Notes: generated from the sequence alone by a model not told the origin. DNA of 64,000 nucleotides from an uncultured Ruminococcus sp. (GCA_946413815.1 CAMKMD010000003.1:48864-112863); one strand, 5' to 3'; positions 35,419 through 44,203 are shown, counted from the first letter of the stretch. Numbers and translations: made by a program.

Positions 35419-35556
35419 AGCTTGTCAGAAAGACAGTTCATCCGATAAAGCCAAACGGCAGGGATATAAAGGGCATTCGGCCCTTTAGCGGAGCCCGGAG
35501 GCAGAGCCTCTTGTGGGGTGACTCCCCTGAATATATAGGTTTTTTGACAGACTGAA
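35417..35556. mobile_element. MITE-like element, copy B (about 140 bp)
   Basis: The left end TCAGCTTGTCAGAAA and right end TTTTTTGACAGACTGAA match copy A (22019-22268). Shared internal blocks are AAGCCAAACG, CTTGTGGGGTGACTCCCC and TGAATATATAGG. Copy B lacks the central 100 bp of copy A. Like copy A, it starts exactly at the 3' edge of a terminator stem, but no second hairpin copy follows. Confidence 0.7.
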
Positions 35557-35593
35557 TGAACGCAACAGCAGAGCTATGAAAGAGGTGGAAATG

Positions 35594-36244
35594 ATGCCGA
35601 ACCCATGGGAAGAGATAACTCTCTCCGACTACGAAAACCACATGAGCCTTGATTCTGTCAGGCAGTTGCAGACGCTCAGCGCCATAATGAAGGAGCAGTT
35701 TGCCGCCTACCCTGTGGATACGGCCACAGTACTTGGAGTTGCAGGCGGGAACGGGCTTGAACATATAGACACAGGCAAGTTCCGCAGAGTCTATGGGATC
35801 GACATCAATGCGGACTACCTCCGTGCAGTATCTCAGCGGTATACACAGCTTTCGGGAGTGCTGGAGTGCCTGCACCTTGACCTTGTAAACGAGGCAGAGA
35901 AGCTCCCGCAGGCACAGCTTCTGATAGCGGATCTGCTCATCGAGTACATCGGCTATGAGGCCTTTCAGAAAGCCGTTCTGCAGACCGCTCCCCGGTACGT
36001 TTCCTGTGTGATACAGATTAACACAGACGAGGAGCAGTGGGTGTCGGAGTCGCCCTACCTCCATGCTTTCGACAGGCTTGACGAGGTACATCACCAGATG
36101 GAGGAAAAGTCTCTCACGGCTGCCATGAACGAAATAGGCTACTCTCTTATATTGCAGGAGACCTGTCCCCTGCCGAAAGGAAAGGCACTGGTGAGGGTGG
36201 ATTTTATTAGAAATAGACTATCATTAAAAACCAGTAAATCTTGA
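35594..36244 (+). CDS. SAM-dependent methyltransferase-like protein
   Basis: 216 residues from the ATG at 35594, chosen because GAGGTG lies 6 bp upstream; ATG 35576 and 35591 are alternatives. The Rossmann-like core shows VLGVAGGNGLEHI (motif I), VYGIDINADYLRAV with the acidic end of strand two, and LLIADLLIEYIGY (motif III/IV). It probably methylates a small molecule or protein; nothing decides which. No C-terminal family signature. The gene begins 37 bp after the MITE copy. Confidence 0.7.
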   Translation: MPNPWEEITLSDYENHMSLDSVRQLQTLSAIMKEQFAAYPVDTATVLGVAGGNGLEHIDTGKFRRVYGIDINADYLRAVSQRYTQLSGVLECLHLDLVNEAEKLPQAQLLIADLLIEYIGYEAFQKAVLQTAPRYVSCVIQINTDEEQWVSESPYLHAFDRLDEVHHQMEEKSLTAAMNEIGYSLILQETCPLPKGKALVRVDFIRNRLSLKTSKS

Positions 36245-36269
36245 AAAAAGGCACTTAATATGTTATAAT
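36241..36269 (+). promoter_or_regulatory. Promoter of the AT-rich DUF3883 gene
   Basis: TTGAAA, exactly 17 bp, TATAAT, partly overlapping the end of the methyltransferase gene. AAGGAGG at 36314-36320 is the ribosome site, 10 bp before the ATG. Confidence 0.85.
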
Positions 36270-36330
36270 TCAAGTAATAATCAGTTTGTTAATTATTGTT
36301 TGGAACGTCATTCAAGGAGGATAAACCATT

Positions 36331-37749
36331 ATGAGCAACAATAAACTTTTTTCATACGAAAAAGACGCAAAATTGATAGTTAATGGTATTGACGATGAAT
36401 CAAAAAGCATATTAGAAAGATTTTATACAAATTATTCAGTTAGTAGTCGTCCAACTGTATGTTCAGCTATACGAAAAATCTGTAAATTCATAAAAAAGAA
36501 TTCATTTGTAAAACTCACATACAAAGACTATTCAGAATTAACAAATAATAAAACAATACCTCAAGCTCAATTATATCATATAGAAAGCCTATTTAAATAT
36601 CTTTATGTATATGAATTACTAAATGATATATCCGGATTTGAAAACTGTTATTGGAACAAAGAAAAAGAAAAAAACATTTTTGAAAAAAACATTCATAAAA
36701 ACACCAAACACATAAACACAAATAATACTAAATCAAATTCAAAAGAATCCCTCTCTTTTGAAGATATGGAAAAACTTTTTAATTTCTATAATTCTGTGTC
36801 AGATGATGACGAAGAAAATATGAAACTTCTTTTTTTCTTTTATGCTATATTTTACTTAAATATGCAAATAGAAGAGATAAGAAAATTATCCTACGATCAA
36901 ATTGAAAACGGACTTATTATTACTGAAGATAATGAATACGAATTAAATTCAAGATTTGAAGCATTTTTTTCCAAAACAAGTTCTTCAAATATACCATTCG
37001 CAAGTATCAATGACTATATAAGCAAACTCGGAAAGATTGTTGGTATCAAAGAATTGTTCCCCCGAAAAATTAAGAATACAATTGAAAGATACTCTATTAA
37101 ATGCCCAGTATGCCAAGAAACACATCTTAACTTTGTGGAAGAATGGAGAACAATTAATAATAAAATAGTATGTTTAAAATGTTATGAAAAACTGATATCG
37201 GATAATTCCGTAAAAAAAAACGAAATAGCACACCAGATTGAAGGTGCTATAATAGACTTCCTTTCCAAGGAAGAGCATGATAGTATTGAATTAACACTGT
37301 CTACTTTTGATAAAATAAAAGAAAACATAAATGTTCCTAAAAACTATGAAGAAATCAACAAGTATCTTAAACAGATTGGCGATTTAGGCGAAAAATACGT
37401 TATTGAATACGAAAGGAATTTCTTAAAAAGTAATAATAGCCAATATTACGATTTAGTTGATGGTTCATATGCTTTAGATAACAATAATGGATTTGACATT
37501 CTTTCATATACACTTAAAGGAAAAAAAGTTTATATTGAAGTAAAAACAACTACCGGGAATCCAAAAGATAGTTTTTATATGAGTCAACATGAAATTGATA
37601 CAGCTAACGAACTATTAAAACGAGGTGATATTTATAAACTTTATCGAGTAGGTAATATTCTTTCAAACAATGTTTCGTTGATTATATACGATGATCTAAA
37701 TCAATTCAATAAAGATGAAATAATTCTGAAAATGTCTATAAAAGAGTAA
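36331..37749 (+). CDS. Integrase-like / zinc-ribbon / DUF3883 nuclease-like protein, AT-rich island
   Basis: 472 residues in DNA far richer in A and T than either neighbour, with AAA/ATA/AAT codons dominating, so probably acquired recently. About 1-115 resembles the SAM-like N-terminal domain of tyrosine recombinases. About 140-255 resembles the start of a catalytic core (YAIFYLNMQIEEIRKLSYDQI), but no Arg-His-Arg-Tyr set is evident. A zinc ribbon (CPVCQETHLNF, then VCLKC) is at about 255-290. The C-terminus (about 345-472) is a DUF3883-type domain: IGDLGEKYVIEYER, NGFDILSY, VYIEVKTTTG (the D-x-ExK of PD-D/ExK nucleases) and YKLYRVGN. DUF3883 occurs in restriction and defence proteins. An inferred DNA-targeting or defence role; no partner gene. 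Confidence 0.72.
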   Translation: MSNNKLFSYEKDAKLIVNGIDDESKSILERFYTNYSVSSRPTVCSAIRKICKFIKKNSFVKLTYKDYSELTNNKTIPQAQLYHIESLFKYLYVYELLNDISGFENCYWNKEKEKNIFEKNIHKNTKHINTNNTKSNSKESLSFEDMEKLFNFYNSVSDDDEENMKLLFFFYAIFYLNMQIEEIRKLSYDQIENGLIITEDNEYELNSRFEAFFSKTSSSNIPFASINDYISKLGKIVGIKELFPRKIKNTIERYSIKCPVCQETHLNFVEEWRTINNKIVCLKCYEKLISDNSVKKNEIAHQIEGAIIDFLSKEEHDSIELTLSTFDKIKENINVPKNYEEINKYLKQIGDLGEKYVIEYERNFLKSNNSQYYDLVDGSYALDNNNGFDILSYTLKGKKVYIEVKTTTGNPKDSFYMSQHEIDTANELLKRGDIYKLYRVGNILSNNVSLIIYDDLNQFNKDEIILKMSIKE

Positions 37750-37852
37750 TACATTATAGGATACCAACCACCTAACACCAAAAGCCACAAAATATCAGGA
37801 CACTGTGCCTTTCAAATGCTATAATAAAGTTACACTAAAGGAGGGAAAACAA

Positions 37853-38722
37853 ATGAACTTAGCCACAGGTATTCAGAAAGCCATCGACTACATCGAAGCG
37901 CACATCACCGACGAGCTTGACATGGCGGAGGTCGCAAGGCAGGCGGCTTGCTCGCCCTACTATTTCCAGAAGATATTCGGTATACTGTGCGGTATCACCG
38001 TAGGCGAATACATCCGCAGCAGGCGGCTCACACTTGCCGGCAGTGAGCTTATGAAAACGGATGCGAAGGTCATCGACACGGCGCTGAAATACGGCTATGA
38101 GTCCCCCGAGAGCTTCACAAGGGCGTTCACACGCTTCCACGGCGTAACACCTACCGAGGCAAAGCGCGAGGGCGGCAGGCTTCGTTCATTTTCCCGCTTC
38201 AGGGTGCAGATCATTTTGAAAGGCGGTAATTCCATGAATTATAACATCGTTAAAAAGGAAGCATTCACAGTGCTTGAAAAGGTTGAGCAGCACACAGTTG
38301 TTGGCGAGCAGAACAAGAATACTATCCCCGAATTCTGGGGCAGAGCCAGGTCTGACGGCACTATCACTGCCCTGCTTGAACACGCATCGGACAGCAGCTT
38401 TATCTACGGCACCTGCTACGGAAACGGTCTCACTGACACCGAGACCTTTGACTACGGTATCGCCGTGGAGTGCGCTCCGGATACAGTCGCTCCCGAGGGC
38501 TTCCGTGTGAACACTATCCCTGCAAGAACGTGGGTAGTGGCAGAGTGTACAGGACCCATGCCCGAGGCTATACAGAATCTCTGGCACGAGCTCTGTGCGG
38601 AGTTCTTCCCCACATCGGACTACACCCCCACCTACGAAATGGACATCGAGGCTTATCCCGACGGAGATATGCTTTCTCCCGACTACAGGAGCCAGATATG
38701 GATACCTGTTGTGAGTGAATAA
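37853..38722 (+). CDS. AraC-family regulator with GyrI-like effector domain
   Basis: 289 residues from the ATG at 37853 with AAAGGAGGGAAAACAA before it. The N-terminal AraC helix-turn-helix pair (about 1-105) shows ATGIQKAIDYIEAHI, AACSPYYFQKIFGILCGITV and YGYESPESFTRAFTRFHG. The C-terminal part (about 130-289) has the GyrI-like/AraC_E_bind fold seen in Rob/BltR-type regulators (FTVLEKVEQHTVVG; IPARTWVVAECTGP). It probably responds to small hydrophobic compounds. The nearest downstream operon is the lipid cluster at 38920; control of it is possible but not shown. TATAAT at 37820 is a partial promoter. Confidence 0.9.
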   Translation: MNLATGIQKAIDYIEAHITDELDMAEVARQAACSPYYFQKIFGILCGITVGEYIRSRRLTLAGSELMKTDAKVIDTALKYGYESPESFTRAFTRFHGVTPTEAKREGGRLRSFSRFRVQIILKGGNSMNYNIVKKEAFTVLEKVEQHTVVGEQNKNTIPEFWGRARSDGTITALLEHASDSSFIYGTCYGNGLTDTETFDYGIAVECAPDTVAPEGFRVNTIPARTWVVAECTGPMPEAIQNLWHELCAEFFPTSDYTPTYEMDIEAYPDGDMLSPDYRSQIWIPVVSE

Positions 38723-38734
38723 AACATACAGTTC

Positions 38735-38775
38735 TGCCCCTGAGCGTTTCAATAAGCGCTCAGGGGCATTGTGTT
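38735..38775 (+). terminator. Rho-independent terminator
   Basis: A 12-bp stem TGCCCCTGAGCG / CGCTCAGGGGCA with a 10-nt loop followed by TTGTGTTTT, after the AraC-type regulator gene. Confidence 0.88.
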
Positions 38776-38919
38776 TTATCCGGCTGCGTTTTTTGCTGAC
38801 GGGATACATCCTGATAATCAGTGACAAATGTAATCACACCAGTGACATTCATTACTTGAGAAACACACCCCGGAAATAATATAATATTATCAGGCAAAGC
38901 CGATACAGGAGGTGTAGTT

Positions 38920-39285
38920 ATGAAAAACAAGAATATATTCCAGAGCATAAGATGTGCGGCGCACGGTATTGCCGAATGCTACAGGACTGAAAGGAATTTC
39001 ATGGAGTATACAGCCATTGCGCTGGTGATGCTTACCCTGAATATACTGCTGAAATGCGCGGTATGGGAATACATCGTGTTCATCACACTTGTTACGGCTG
39101 CCTTTTCCGCTGAGTTCCTTAACACGGCCATTGAGCGCGTTATCGACACCTACGATAACACCATAAGCGAAAAGAACCGTTTCATCAAGGATGCGGCGGC
39201 AGGCGGCGTTCTTATCATAGCGGCGGCCTTTTTTACAGCGGAGGCTCTTATACTTATACCTAAGGCACTGGAGCTGCTGAAATGA
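38920..39285 (+). CDS. dgkA: Diacylglycerol/undecaprenol kinase (DgkA-like)
   Basis: 121 residues, the usual DgkA size. It phosphorylates lipid alcohols such as diacylglycerol or undecaprenol with ATP at the membrane. The motif ERNFMEYTAIALVML opens helix one with its key Glu. AEFLNTAIERVIDTYDN and IKDAAAGGVLIIAAA are the active-site and helix-three motifs. Three hydrophobic helices are seen. It is first in a five-gene operon; the next gene overlaps its stop by 4 bp (ATGA). The real substrate could be an isoprenoid glycerol in this context (inference). CAGGAGGTGTAGTT is the ribosome site. Confidence 0.9.
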   Translation: MKNKNIFQSIRCAAHGIAECYRTERNFMEYTAIALVMLTLNILLKCAVWEYIVFITLVTAAFSAEFLNTAIERVIDTYDNTISEKNRFIKDAAAGGVLIIAAAFFTAEALILIPKALELLK

Positions 39286-39878
39286 ATATCCTTGCTGAAA
39301 TAACCGCCATATATGCAACGCTCATGTCCGTTATCCTTGCGGGGATACTCAATATGCTCTTCGTAAAGACCGGCCTTTTCCGTGAGCTGTACGTCCCTAT
39401 GGACGGCGGAAGGGTGATGCGGGACGGCAGGCGTATCTTCGGCGACAACAAGACATGGAAGGGCTTCTTCGGGATGGTATTCTTCGGCGGAGTCTCACAG
39501 GTATTATGGGGGATGCTCTGTGTATCCTCTCCGCATATCATGGCTAAGAATCAGCTTTACGCCCTGCACGGTCAGAGTCTGCTGTTCGACCTCCTTGCAG
39601 GGCTGCTCTTCGGCCTTGCATACGCACTGTTCGAGCTGCCCAACAGCTTCATAAAACGCAGGCTGGATATAAGCTGCGGCAAGACGGCTAAAGGACTTAA
39701 AGGAGCGGTATTCTACATCGTTGACCAGATAGATTCCCTTATCGGAGTAGTGCTCTGCCTCAGTCTTCTCTGTCCTGTCAGCCCTGCACAGTACCTGCTT
39801 TATATAATCGTTGGATTCTTTACACATTCGGCTGTTAATCTGATACTCTATTCTCTCAGGATACGCCGGAATATTTAG
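39282..39878 (+). CDS. CarS-like CTP:phospholipid cytidylyltransferase (PF01864)
   Basis: 198 residues, five or six hydrophobic helices. The motif VPMDGGRVMRDGRRIFGDNKTWKGF (quoted in part: DGRRIFGDNKTWKGF) is the signature of CDP-archaeol synthase CarS and related CdsA-like enzymes. ELPNSFIKRRLDIS and YIVDQIDSLIGVVL give the C-terminal Asp-rich part. In archaea this enzyme activates unsaturated archaetidic acid with CTP; in bacteria the substrate is uncertain. It overlaps dgkA by 4 bp and is followed after 11 bp by the UbiA gene. The combination points to a non-standard polar lipid. Confidence 0.82.
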   Translation: MNILAEITAIYATLMSVILAGILNMLFVKTGLFRELYVPMDGGRVMRDGRRIFGDNKTWKGFFGMVFFGGVSQVLWGMLCVSSPHIMAKNQLYALHGQSLLFDLLAGLLFGLAYALFELPNSFIKRRLDISCGKTAKGLKGAVFYIVDQIDSLIGVVLCLSLLCPVSPAQYLLYIIVGFFTHSAVNLILYSLRIRRNI

Positions 39879-39889
39879 GGGTGAAAATC

Positions 39890-40804
39890 ATGCTGAAACG
39901 TCTCAATATCTATTTCAGGGAAATGTATCCGCTGATACCGAGGCTTCTTCTCGGCTTCATAGTTTTCGGCGAGATATACTTCATCGTTCTCCTCAACAAC
40001 GGGGTCACGGATTTCAATATAACAGCGGCGGAGTTCATCGGCGGCTTTACTGTGTTCAGCTTCCTCTGCTGGCTGAGGATAGCCGATGACTTCAAGGACT
40101 ATGAGCTTGACTGCCGCCTGTTCGCACACCGTCCCCTCCCGTCGGGAAGAGTTAAAAAGAAGGACCTTGCAATATTCATAAGCCTGCTTATCGCAGTCAC
40201 CGTTATACTCAACATCCTGTTCCTGAATAATTTCCCCTTCTTCCTCTTCCTTTACATCTACGGAACGCTCATGTCACTCTGGTTCTTCCACAAGAAGAAG
40301 ATACAGAAAAGCCTGCCTCTGGCACTTGTGACACATAATCCGGTGCAGATGATACTCAATGTATACATCATCTCCTTCACCTGCATCAAATACGGCCTTC
40401 CGGGTATTACTCTCACTAACTTCCTTGCAATGATGACCCTCTACTTTCCTGCCCTGATATGGGAGATATCAAGAAAGATTAAGGCACCTGAGGACGAGAC
40501 GGAATACGTTACCTACTCAAAGCTTTTCGGCTACAAAAAGCCTGTTAAATTCGTGCTTATACTCACTATAGCCGACATCATCACAAATATCCTCCTCGTT
40601 TACAGGCTCAGCTGGCTGTCTGTCATCGCACTTCTTGTCAATGTTGCATGGATGACATGGAAGTTCCTGGAATTCATGGGTGAGCCGAAAAAATTCAGGC
40701 TCGTTGAGAAAGTCGAAAGATACACATATATTCAGGAGAGCATTATGCTTCTCACTGTTGCGGGCTATATCGCTTCGCAGAAATTTGGGTTTACAATGAT
40801 ATGA
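39890..40804 (+). CDS. UbiA-family prenyltransferase
   Basis: 304 residues from the ATG at 39890 (AGGGGTG upstream; GTG 39881 is an alternative). Eight or nine hydrophobic helices. The first Asp-rich motif is RIADDFKDYELDCRLFAHRP, with RPLPSGRVKK immediately after, as in archaeal digeranylgeranylglyceryl phosphate synthase and other UbiA enzymes. The second polar region, ISRKIKAPEDETEYVTYSKLFG, is at about 203-224. UbiA enzymes transfer an isoprenyl chain to an acceptor; acceptor unknown. The TGA overlaps the next ATG by 4 bp. The neighbours (DgkA-like, CarS-like) suggest a lipid acceptor. Confidence 0.85.
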   Translation: MLKRLNIYFREMYPLIPRLLLGFIVFGEIYFIVLLNNGVTDFNITAAEFIGGFTVFSFLCWLRIADDFKDYELDCRLFAHRPLPSGRVKKKDLAIFISLLIAVTVILNILFLNNFPFFLFLYIYGTLMSLWFFHKKKIQKSLPLALVTHNPVQMILNVYIISFTCIKYGLPGITLTNFLAMMTLYFPALIWEISRKIKAPEDETEYVTYSKLFGYKKPVKFVLILTIADIITNILLVYRLSWLSVIALLVNVAWMTWKFLEFMGEPKKFRLVEKVERYTYIQESIMLLTVAGYIASQKFGFTMI

Positions 40805-43119
40805 TGATAGATGATAGAAACTACAGGGGATACAGCATCGGCGCAAAGGCTGAGAGGCTCTTTATCATGCGTGAGAATGGGCTGAATGTCCCTGAGCTGG
40901 TATGCGTCAGAAGCACCGACGAGCTGAATGACGTCCCCTTTGACAGAAACGGACTGTATTCCGTACGCTCCTCCGCTGACTGTGAGGACGGCGCATCCAT
41001 GTCATTTGCGGGGCAGTTCACCACTGCCCTGAATGTCAGGGGCACGGAGCTTGAAAAGTACGTAAGTGAATGCCTTGCTTCGGCCGGTGCGGCGGAGGAC
41101 TATCTCAGGGGCATGAAGGCCTGCGGAAAGAAGGCTGACATTACAGTAATAATACAGAAAATGATAGCCTCGGAGCTTTCGGGAGTTATCTTCACCGCCA
41201 ATCCTCAGGGCATACTCAACGAGACAGTCATAGCTGTTGGAAGAGGTCTGGGCAGCGGTGTTGTGGAGGACAGAACGGATGTAACCCATTATTACTGCAA
41301 CACCACCGATGATACCTACTGCTTTGAGCAGCAGGGCGATTCACCCCTGCTGACCGACGCACTGCTGAAGGAGCTTATCACTGCCTCAGAAAGGATAAGC
41401 CATATCTTCGGCGGATATCAGGACATAGAATTTGCAGTTGAAAAGGGGATAGTATATATCCTGCAGTCCCGCCCCGTGACCTCCATAGTCACTGACAGTA
41501 TCACGGTGCTTGACAGCAGCAATATCTCCGAAAGCTACCCCGGTATATCTTCGCCTATGACGGTTAGCTTCGTGAAGGAGGTATACTACCGGGTCTTTGA
41601 AAGCTGTGTAAAAAGGGCAACAAAGAACGACGGCACAGCGCAGCGTATAGATGCCTCCCTCCGCCTTATGACCGACAGCGTGAACGGAAGGATATACTAC
41701 CGCATCAGCAACTGGTACGATATACTTTCCCTGCTGCCTTTCAGCAGCCGCATAATCCCCGTATGGCAGGAGATGCTCGGAGTGAACGATAAGGAAGTCA
41801 CCCGCACCAACAGGGATGCAGGCTTTATGACAAAGCTCCGTGTAACGGCTTCATTCTTTCAGCTGCTGTTATCAGACCGCAGGAATATGGAGGAGCTGAG
41901 CCGGTACTTTGAGGATGTATACGACAGATACTCCTCAGCTGTCAGCAGCACCAATGAGCCGCAGCAGCTGCTTGACCTTTACTGCGGGCTGCGGGACGAG
42001 CTTGCCTGTCACTGGGACCTGACGCTGGTAAACGACCTCTATACCTTTATTTTCACGGGCCTTCTCAAAAAGAGTCTTACAAAAAAATACGGCAGCGACG
42101 GCGCAAGGCTCACGAATCTCTTTATTGCGGGCAACCGTGATATCGAGAGCATGAAGCCTGTCATGATGCTTAGCGAGATAAGGGAATGCTTCAGACGCAG
42201 CGGCGCACTTGAAGAACTGCGGCGTGTGAGGAACGAGGAAGACTTTGAAGCAGTAATGGAAAAATGCAGCAGCGGTTCAAGGCTCATCTCACAGTACACG
42301 GAGCTTTACGGAGACAGATGTCCCGAAGAGCTGAAGCTGGAAACAGTTACCTACCGCATGAAGCCATATCTTCTGGCGGAGAATATCGTGAATGCGGCGG
42401 GATGCGAAAAGCTGACTGCTGACGAGCTCCCTGAAACAGGCTTCCTTGCGGGAGTATTCGCAAGAAAGGCCGCAGAGGGCATAAAGCTGCGTGAAAGCTC
42501 ACGTATGGCAAGAGGAAGGATATTCGGGCTTGTGCGCAGTATCATCCTGAAAACAGCCGATTTCCTCTGCAGAGAAGGCAGGCTCAGCAAGCCGGAGGAT
42601 GTATTCTTCCTTGAGTTTGAGGAGCTCTTTGAGGCAGTAAACAACAGTGAGGCTGTGCTTATGGATAAGGTAAGGAGCCGCCGCGAAAAATACAGCGCTT
42701 ACGAAAAACTCCCCCTCAGTTCAAGGCTCGTATTTGCGGGAGAGCCCTTTGACAAGCAGCTAGCCGGGGCAGGCACCGGAAGCATTGCCGATACCGGTAC
42801 CCTCAGGGGCATTCCCTGCTCATCAGGGGATGCGGAGGGAGAGGTCCTCATCGTTGACAGGCTGACCCCGGACCTTGACAGTGAAGGAAAGATAATAGCT
42901 GCTAAGATGACCGACCCGGGATGGGTGTTCCTTCTCAGCCGGTCGGCAGGGATAATATCCGAAAGAGGCTCCCTGCTTTCACATACAGCCATTATTTCAA
43001 GAGAGCTGAAAAAGCCTGCGGTAGTGGGAGTCAGGGAACTCTTCTCCGCAGTCAGGAACGGCGACAGGGTGCATATCAACGGGTCAACAGGAACAGTTAC
43101 TATCCTCGGAAGAAAGTGA
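40801..43119 (+). CDS. PEP-synthase/rifampin-phosphotransferase-like enzyme
   Basis: 772 residues. The ATP-grasp part (about 1-240) has LYSVRSSADCEDGASMSFAG, then VIIQKMIASELSGVIFTANP and QDIEFAVEKGIVYILQSRPV. A long helical middle (about 240-650) follows. The C-terminal PEP-utilisers swivelling domain (about 665-772) has GTLRGIPCSSGDAEGEVLI and SERGSLLSHTAIISREL, with the phosphorylatable His. The TIM-barrel PEP/pyruvate domain of PpsA is missing, so the layout equals rifampin phosphotransferase: it phosphorylates an acceptor with the beta-phosphate of ATP. The acceptor is unknown. Overlap ATGA with the UbiA gene; a lipid alcohol is a reasonable guess. Confidence 0.83.
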   Translation: MMIDDRNYRGYSIGAKAERLFIMRENGLNVPELVCVRSTDELNDVPFDRNGLYSVRSSADCEDGASMSFAGQFTTALNVRGTELEKYVSECLASAGAAEDYLRGMKACGKKADITVIIQKMIASELSGVIFTANPQGILNETVIAVGRGLGSGVVEDRTDVTHYYCNTTDDTYCFEQQGDSPLLTDALLKELITASERISHIFGGYQDIEFAVEKGIVYILQSRPVTSIVTDSITVLDSSNISESYPGISSPMTVSFVKEVYYRVFESCVKRATKNDGTAQRIDASLRLMTDSVNGRIYYRISNWYDILSLLPFSSRIIPVWQEMLGVNDKEVTRTNRDAGFMTKLRVTASFFQLLLSDRRNMEELSRYFEDVYDRYSSAVSSTNEPQQLLDLYCGLRDELACHWDLTLVNDLYTFIFTGLLKKSLTKKYGSDGARLTNLFIAGNRDIESMKPVMMLSEIRECFRRSGALEELRRVRNEEDFEAVMEKCSSGSRLISQYTELYGDRCPEELKLETVTYRMKPYLLAENIVNAAGCEKLTADELPETGFLAGVFARKAAEGIKLRESSRMARGRIFGLVRSIILKTADFLCREGRLSKPEDVFFLEFEELFEAVNNSEAVLMDKVRSRREKYSAYEKLPLSSRLVFAGEPFDKQLAGAGTGSIADTGTLRGIPCSSGDAEGEVLIVDRLTPDLDSEGKIIAAKMTDPGWVFLLSRSAGIISERGSLLSHTAIISRELKKPAVVGVRELFSAVRNGDRVHINGSTGTVTILGRK

Positions 43120-43123
43120 TGTT

Positions 43124-44203
43124 ATGAAATACACAGCTAAAAGATTCACAGCAGATGACAGAAAGGAAGTTGCGGAGTTTCTCGCTCTGCCGAAAAGACT
43201 CTACTCCGGAAAAGAGCTTATGCAGGACAGAAAGGAAGAGGAGGCACTTATCCGGGGCACCCATATACTCAGCGGTTATTTCCGGGTGTTCCCCATGATA
43301 GTGACGGACGGGCACGGACATACTGCCGCAAGATGCGTTGTTACCATATATCCCGACCGCAGCTGCGCCTATTTCGGATTCTTTGAGTGCGAGGATGACG
43401 CCGGAGCGGCAAGGGTGCTGTTTGAATGTGCAGAGGCTGTGGCGGCAGAGCAGGGGAAGGATTCCCTTACAGGGCCTGTGGACTGCTCCTTCTGGATACG
43501 CTACCGACTCAAGACCAACAATTTCGGCTGCCCCTATACAGGAGAGCCCTACAATAACGATTATTATGAAAGGCTGCTGAAGGAGTGCGGATTTGATGTG
43601 TGCGGAGAGTATATCTCCAACCGCTTCGGAAGGATACCGGAGGAATACGGCAGCGGAAGATACAGCAAGCGCCTGCCGCAGTTCATAAAGAAGGGGTATG
43701 AGCTGAGGAGCACCACCGATGAGACCTTCGACCGCTGCCTTAAAGAGGTATATTCGCTGCTTATAGAGGTATACAGCGATTTTCAGACCTACAGCCGCAT
43801 AACAGAGGAGGAGTTCATACAGATGTACTCTCCCCTTAAAAGGATAATAGACCATTCAATGGTCAAAATGGCATACTACAAGGGAGAGCCTGTGGGTTTC
43901 TTCGTATCTGTACCCGATTTCGGCAACGCAGTCAGGGGGAGCATTACACCCGCAAAGCTTCTGCGGATACTGAAGACAAAGAAGAGATGCAGTCAGTACA
44001 TACTGCTTTATCTCGGGATAAGACCCGAACACAAGGGACTCGGCAGAGCGCTTGCGGATATCCTCTGTCAGACCCTTGCGGATAATCAGGCCTCATCCGT
44101 CGGCGCACTTATACGCGCGGGAAAAGTCAACGGGAGCTATTTCAGAGAGCTTATCGAAGGGCAGTATGAATACAGGCTTTACAGTAAGGGAGTGGCAGCG
44201 TGA
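43124..44203 (+). CDS. GNAT-superfamily acyltransferase, YghO-like
   Basis: 359 residues, two GNAT-like halves. The N-terminal half shows YFGFFECEDDAGAARVLFEC, then LTGPVDCSFWIRYRL and the NNDYYERLLKECGFDV motif, a pattern I associate with YghO-type proteins. The C-terminal half shows MAYYKGEPVGFFVSVPDF, LLYLGIRPEHKGLGRALA (acyl-CoA loop) and NGSYFRELIEGQYEYRLY. Related proteins include acyltransferases of bacterial sphingolipid synthesis, which would suit this operon, but that assignment is from memory. It ends the operon, 43 bp before a terminator. Confidence 0.75.
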   Translation: MKYTAKRFTADDRKEVAEFLALPKRLYSGKELMQDRKEEEALIRGTHILSGYFRVFPMIVTDGHGHTAARCVVTIYPDRSCAYFGFFECEDDAGAARVLFECAEAVAAEQGKDSLTGPVDCSFWIRYRLKTNNFGCPYTGEPYNNDYYERLLKECGFDVCGEYISNRFGRIPEEYGSGRYSKRLPQFIKKGYELRSTTDETFDRCLKEVYSLLIEVYSDFQTYSRITEEEFIQMYSPLKRIIDHSMVKMAYYKGEPVGFFVSVPDFGNAVRGSITPAKLLRILKTKKRCSQYILLYLGIRPEHKGLGRALADILCQTLADNQASSVGALIRAGKVNGSYFRELIEGQYEYRLYSKGVAA

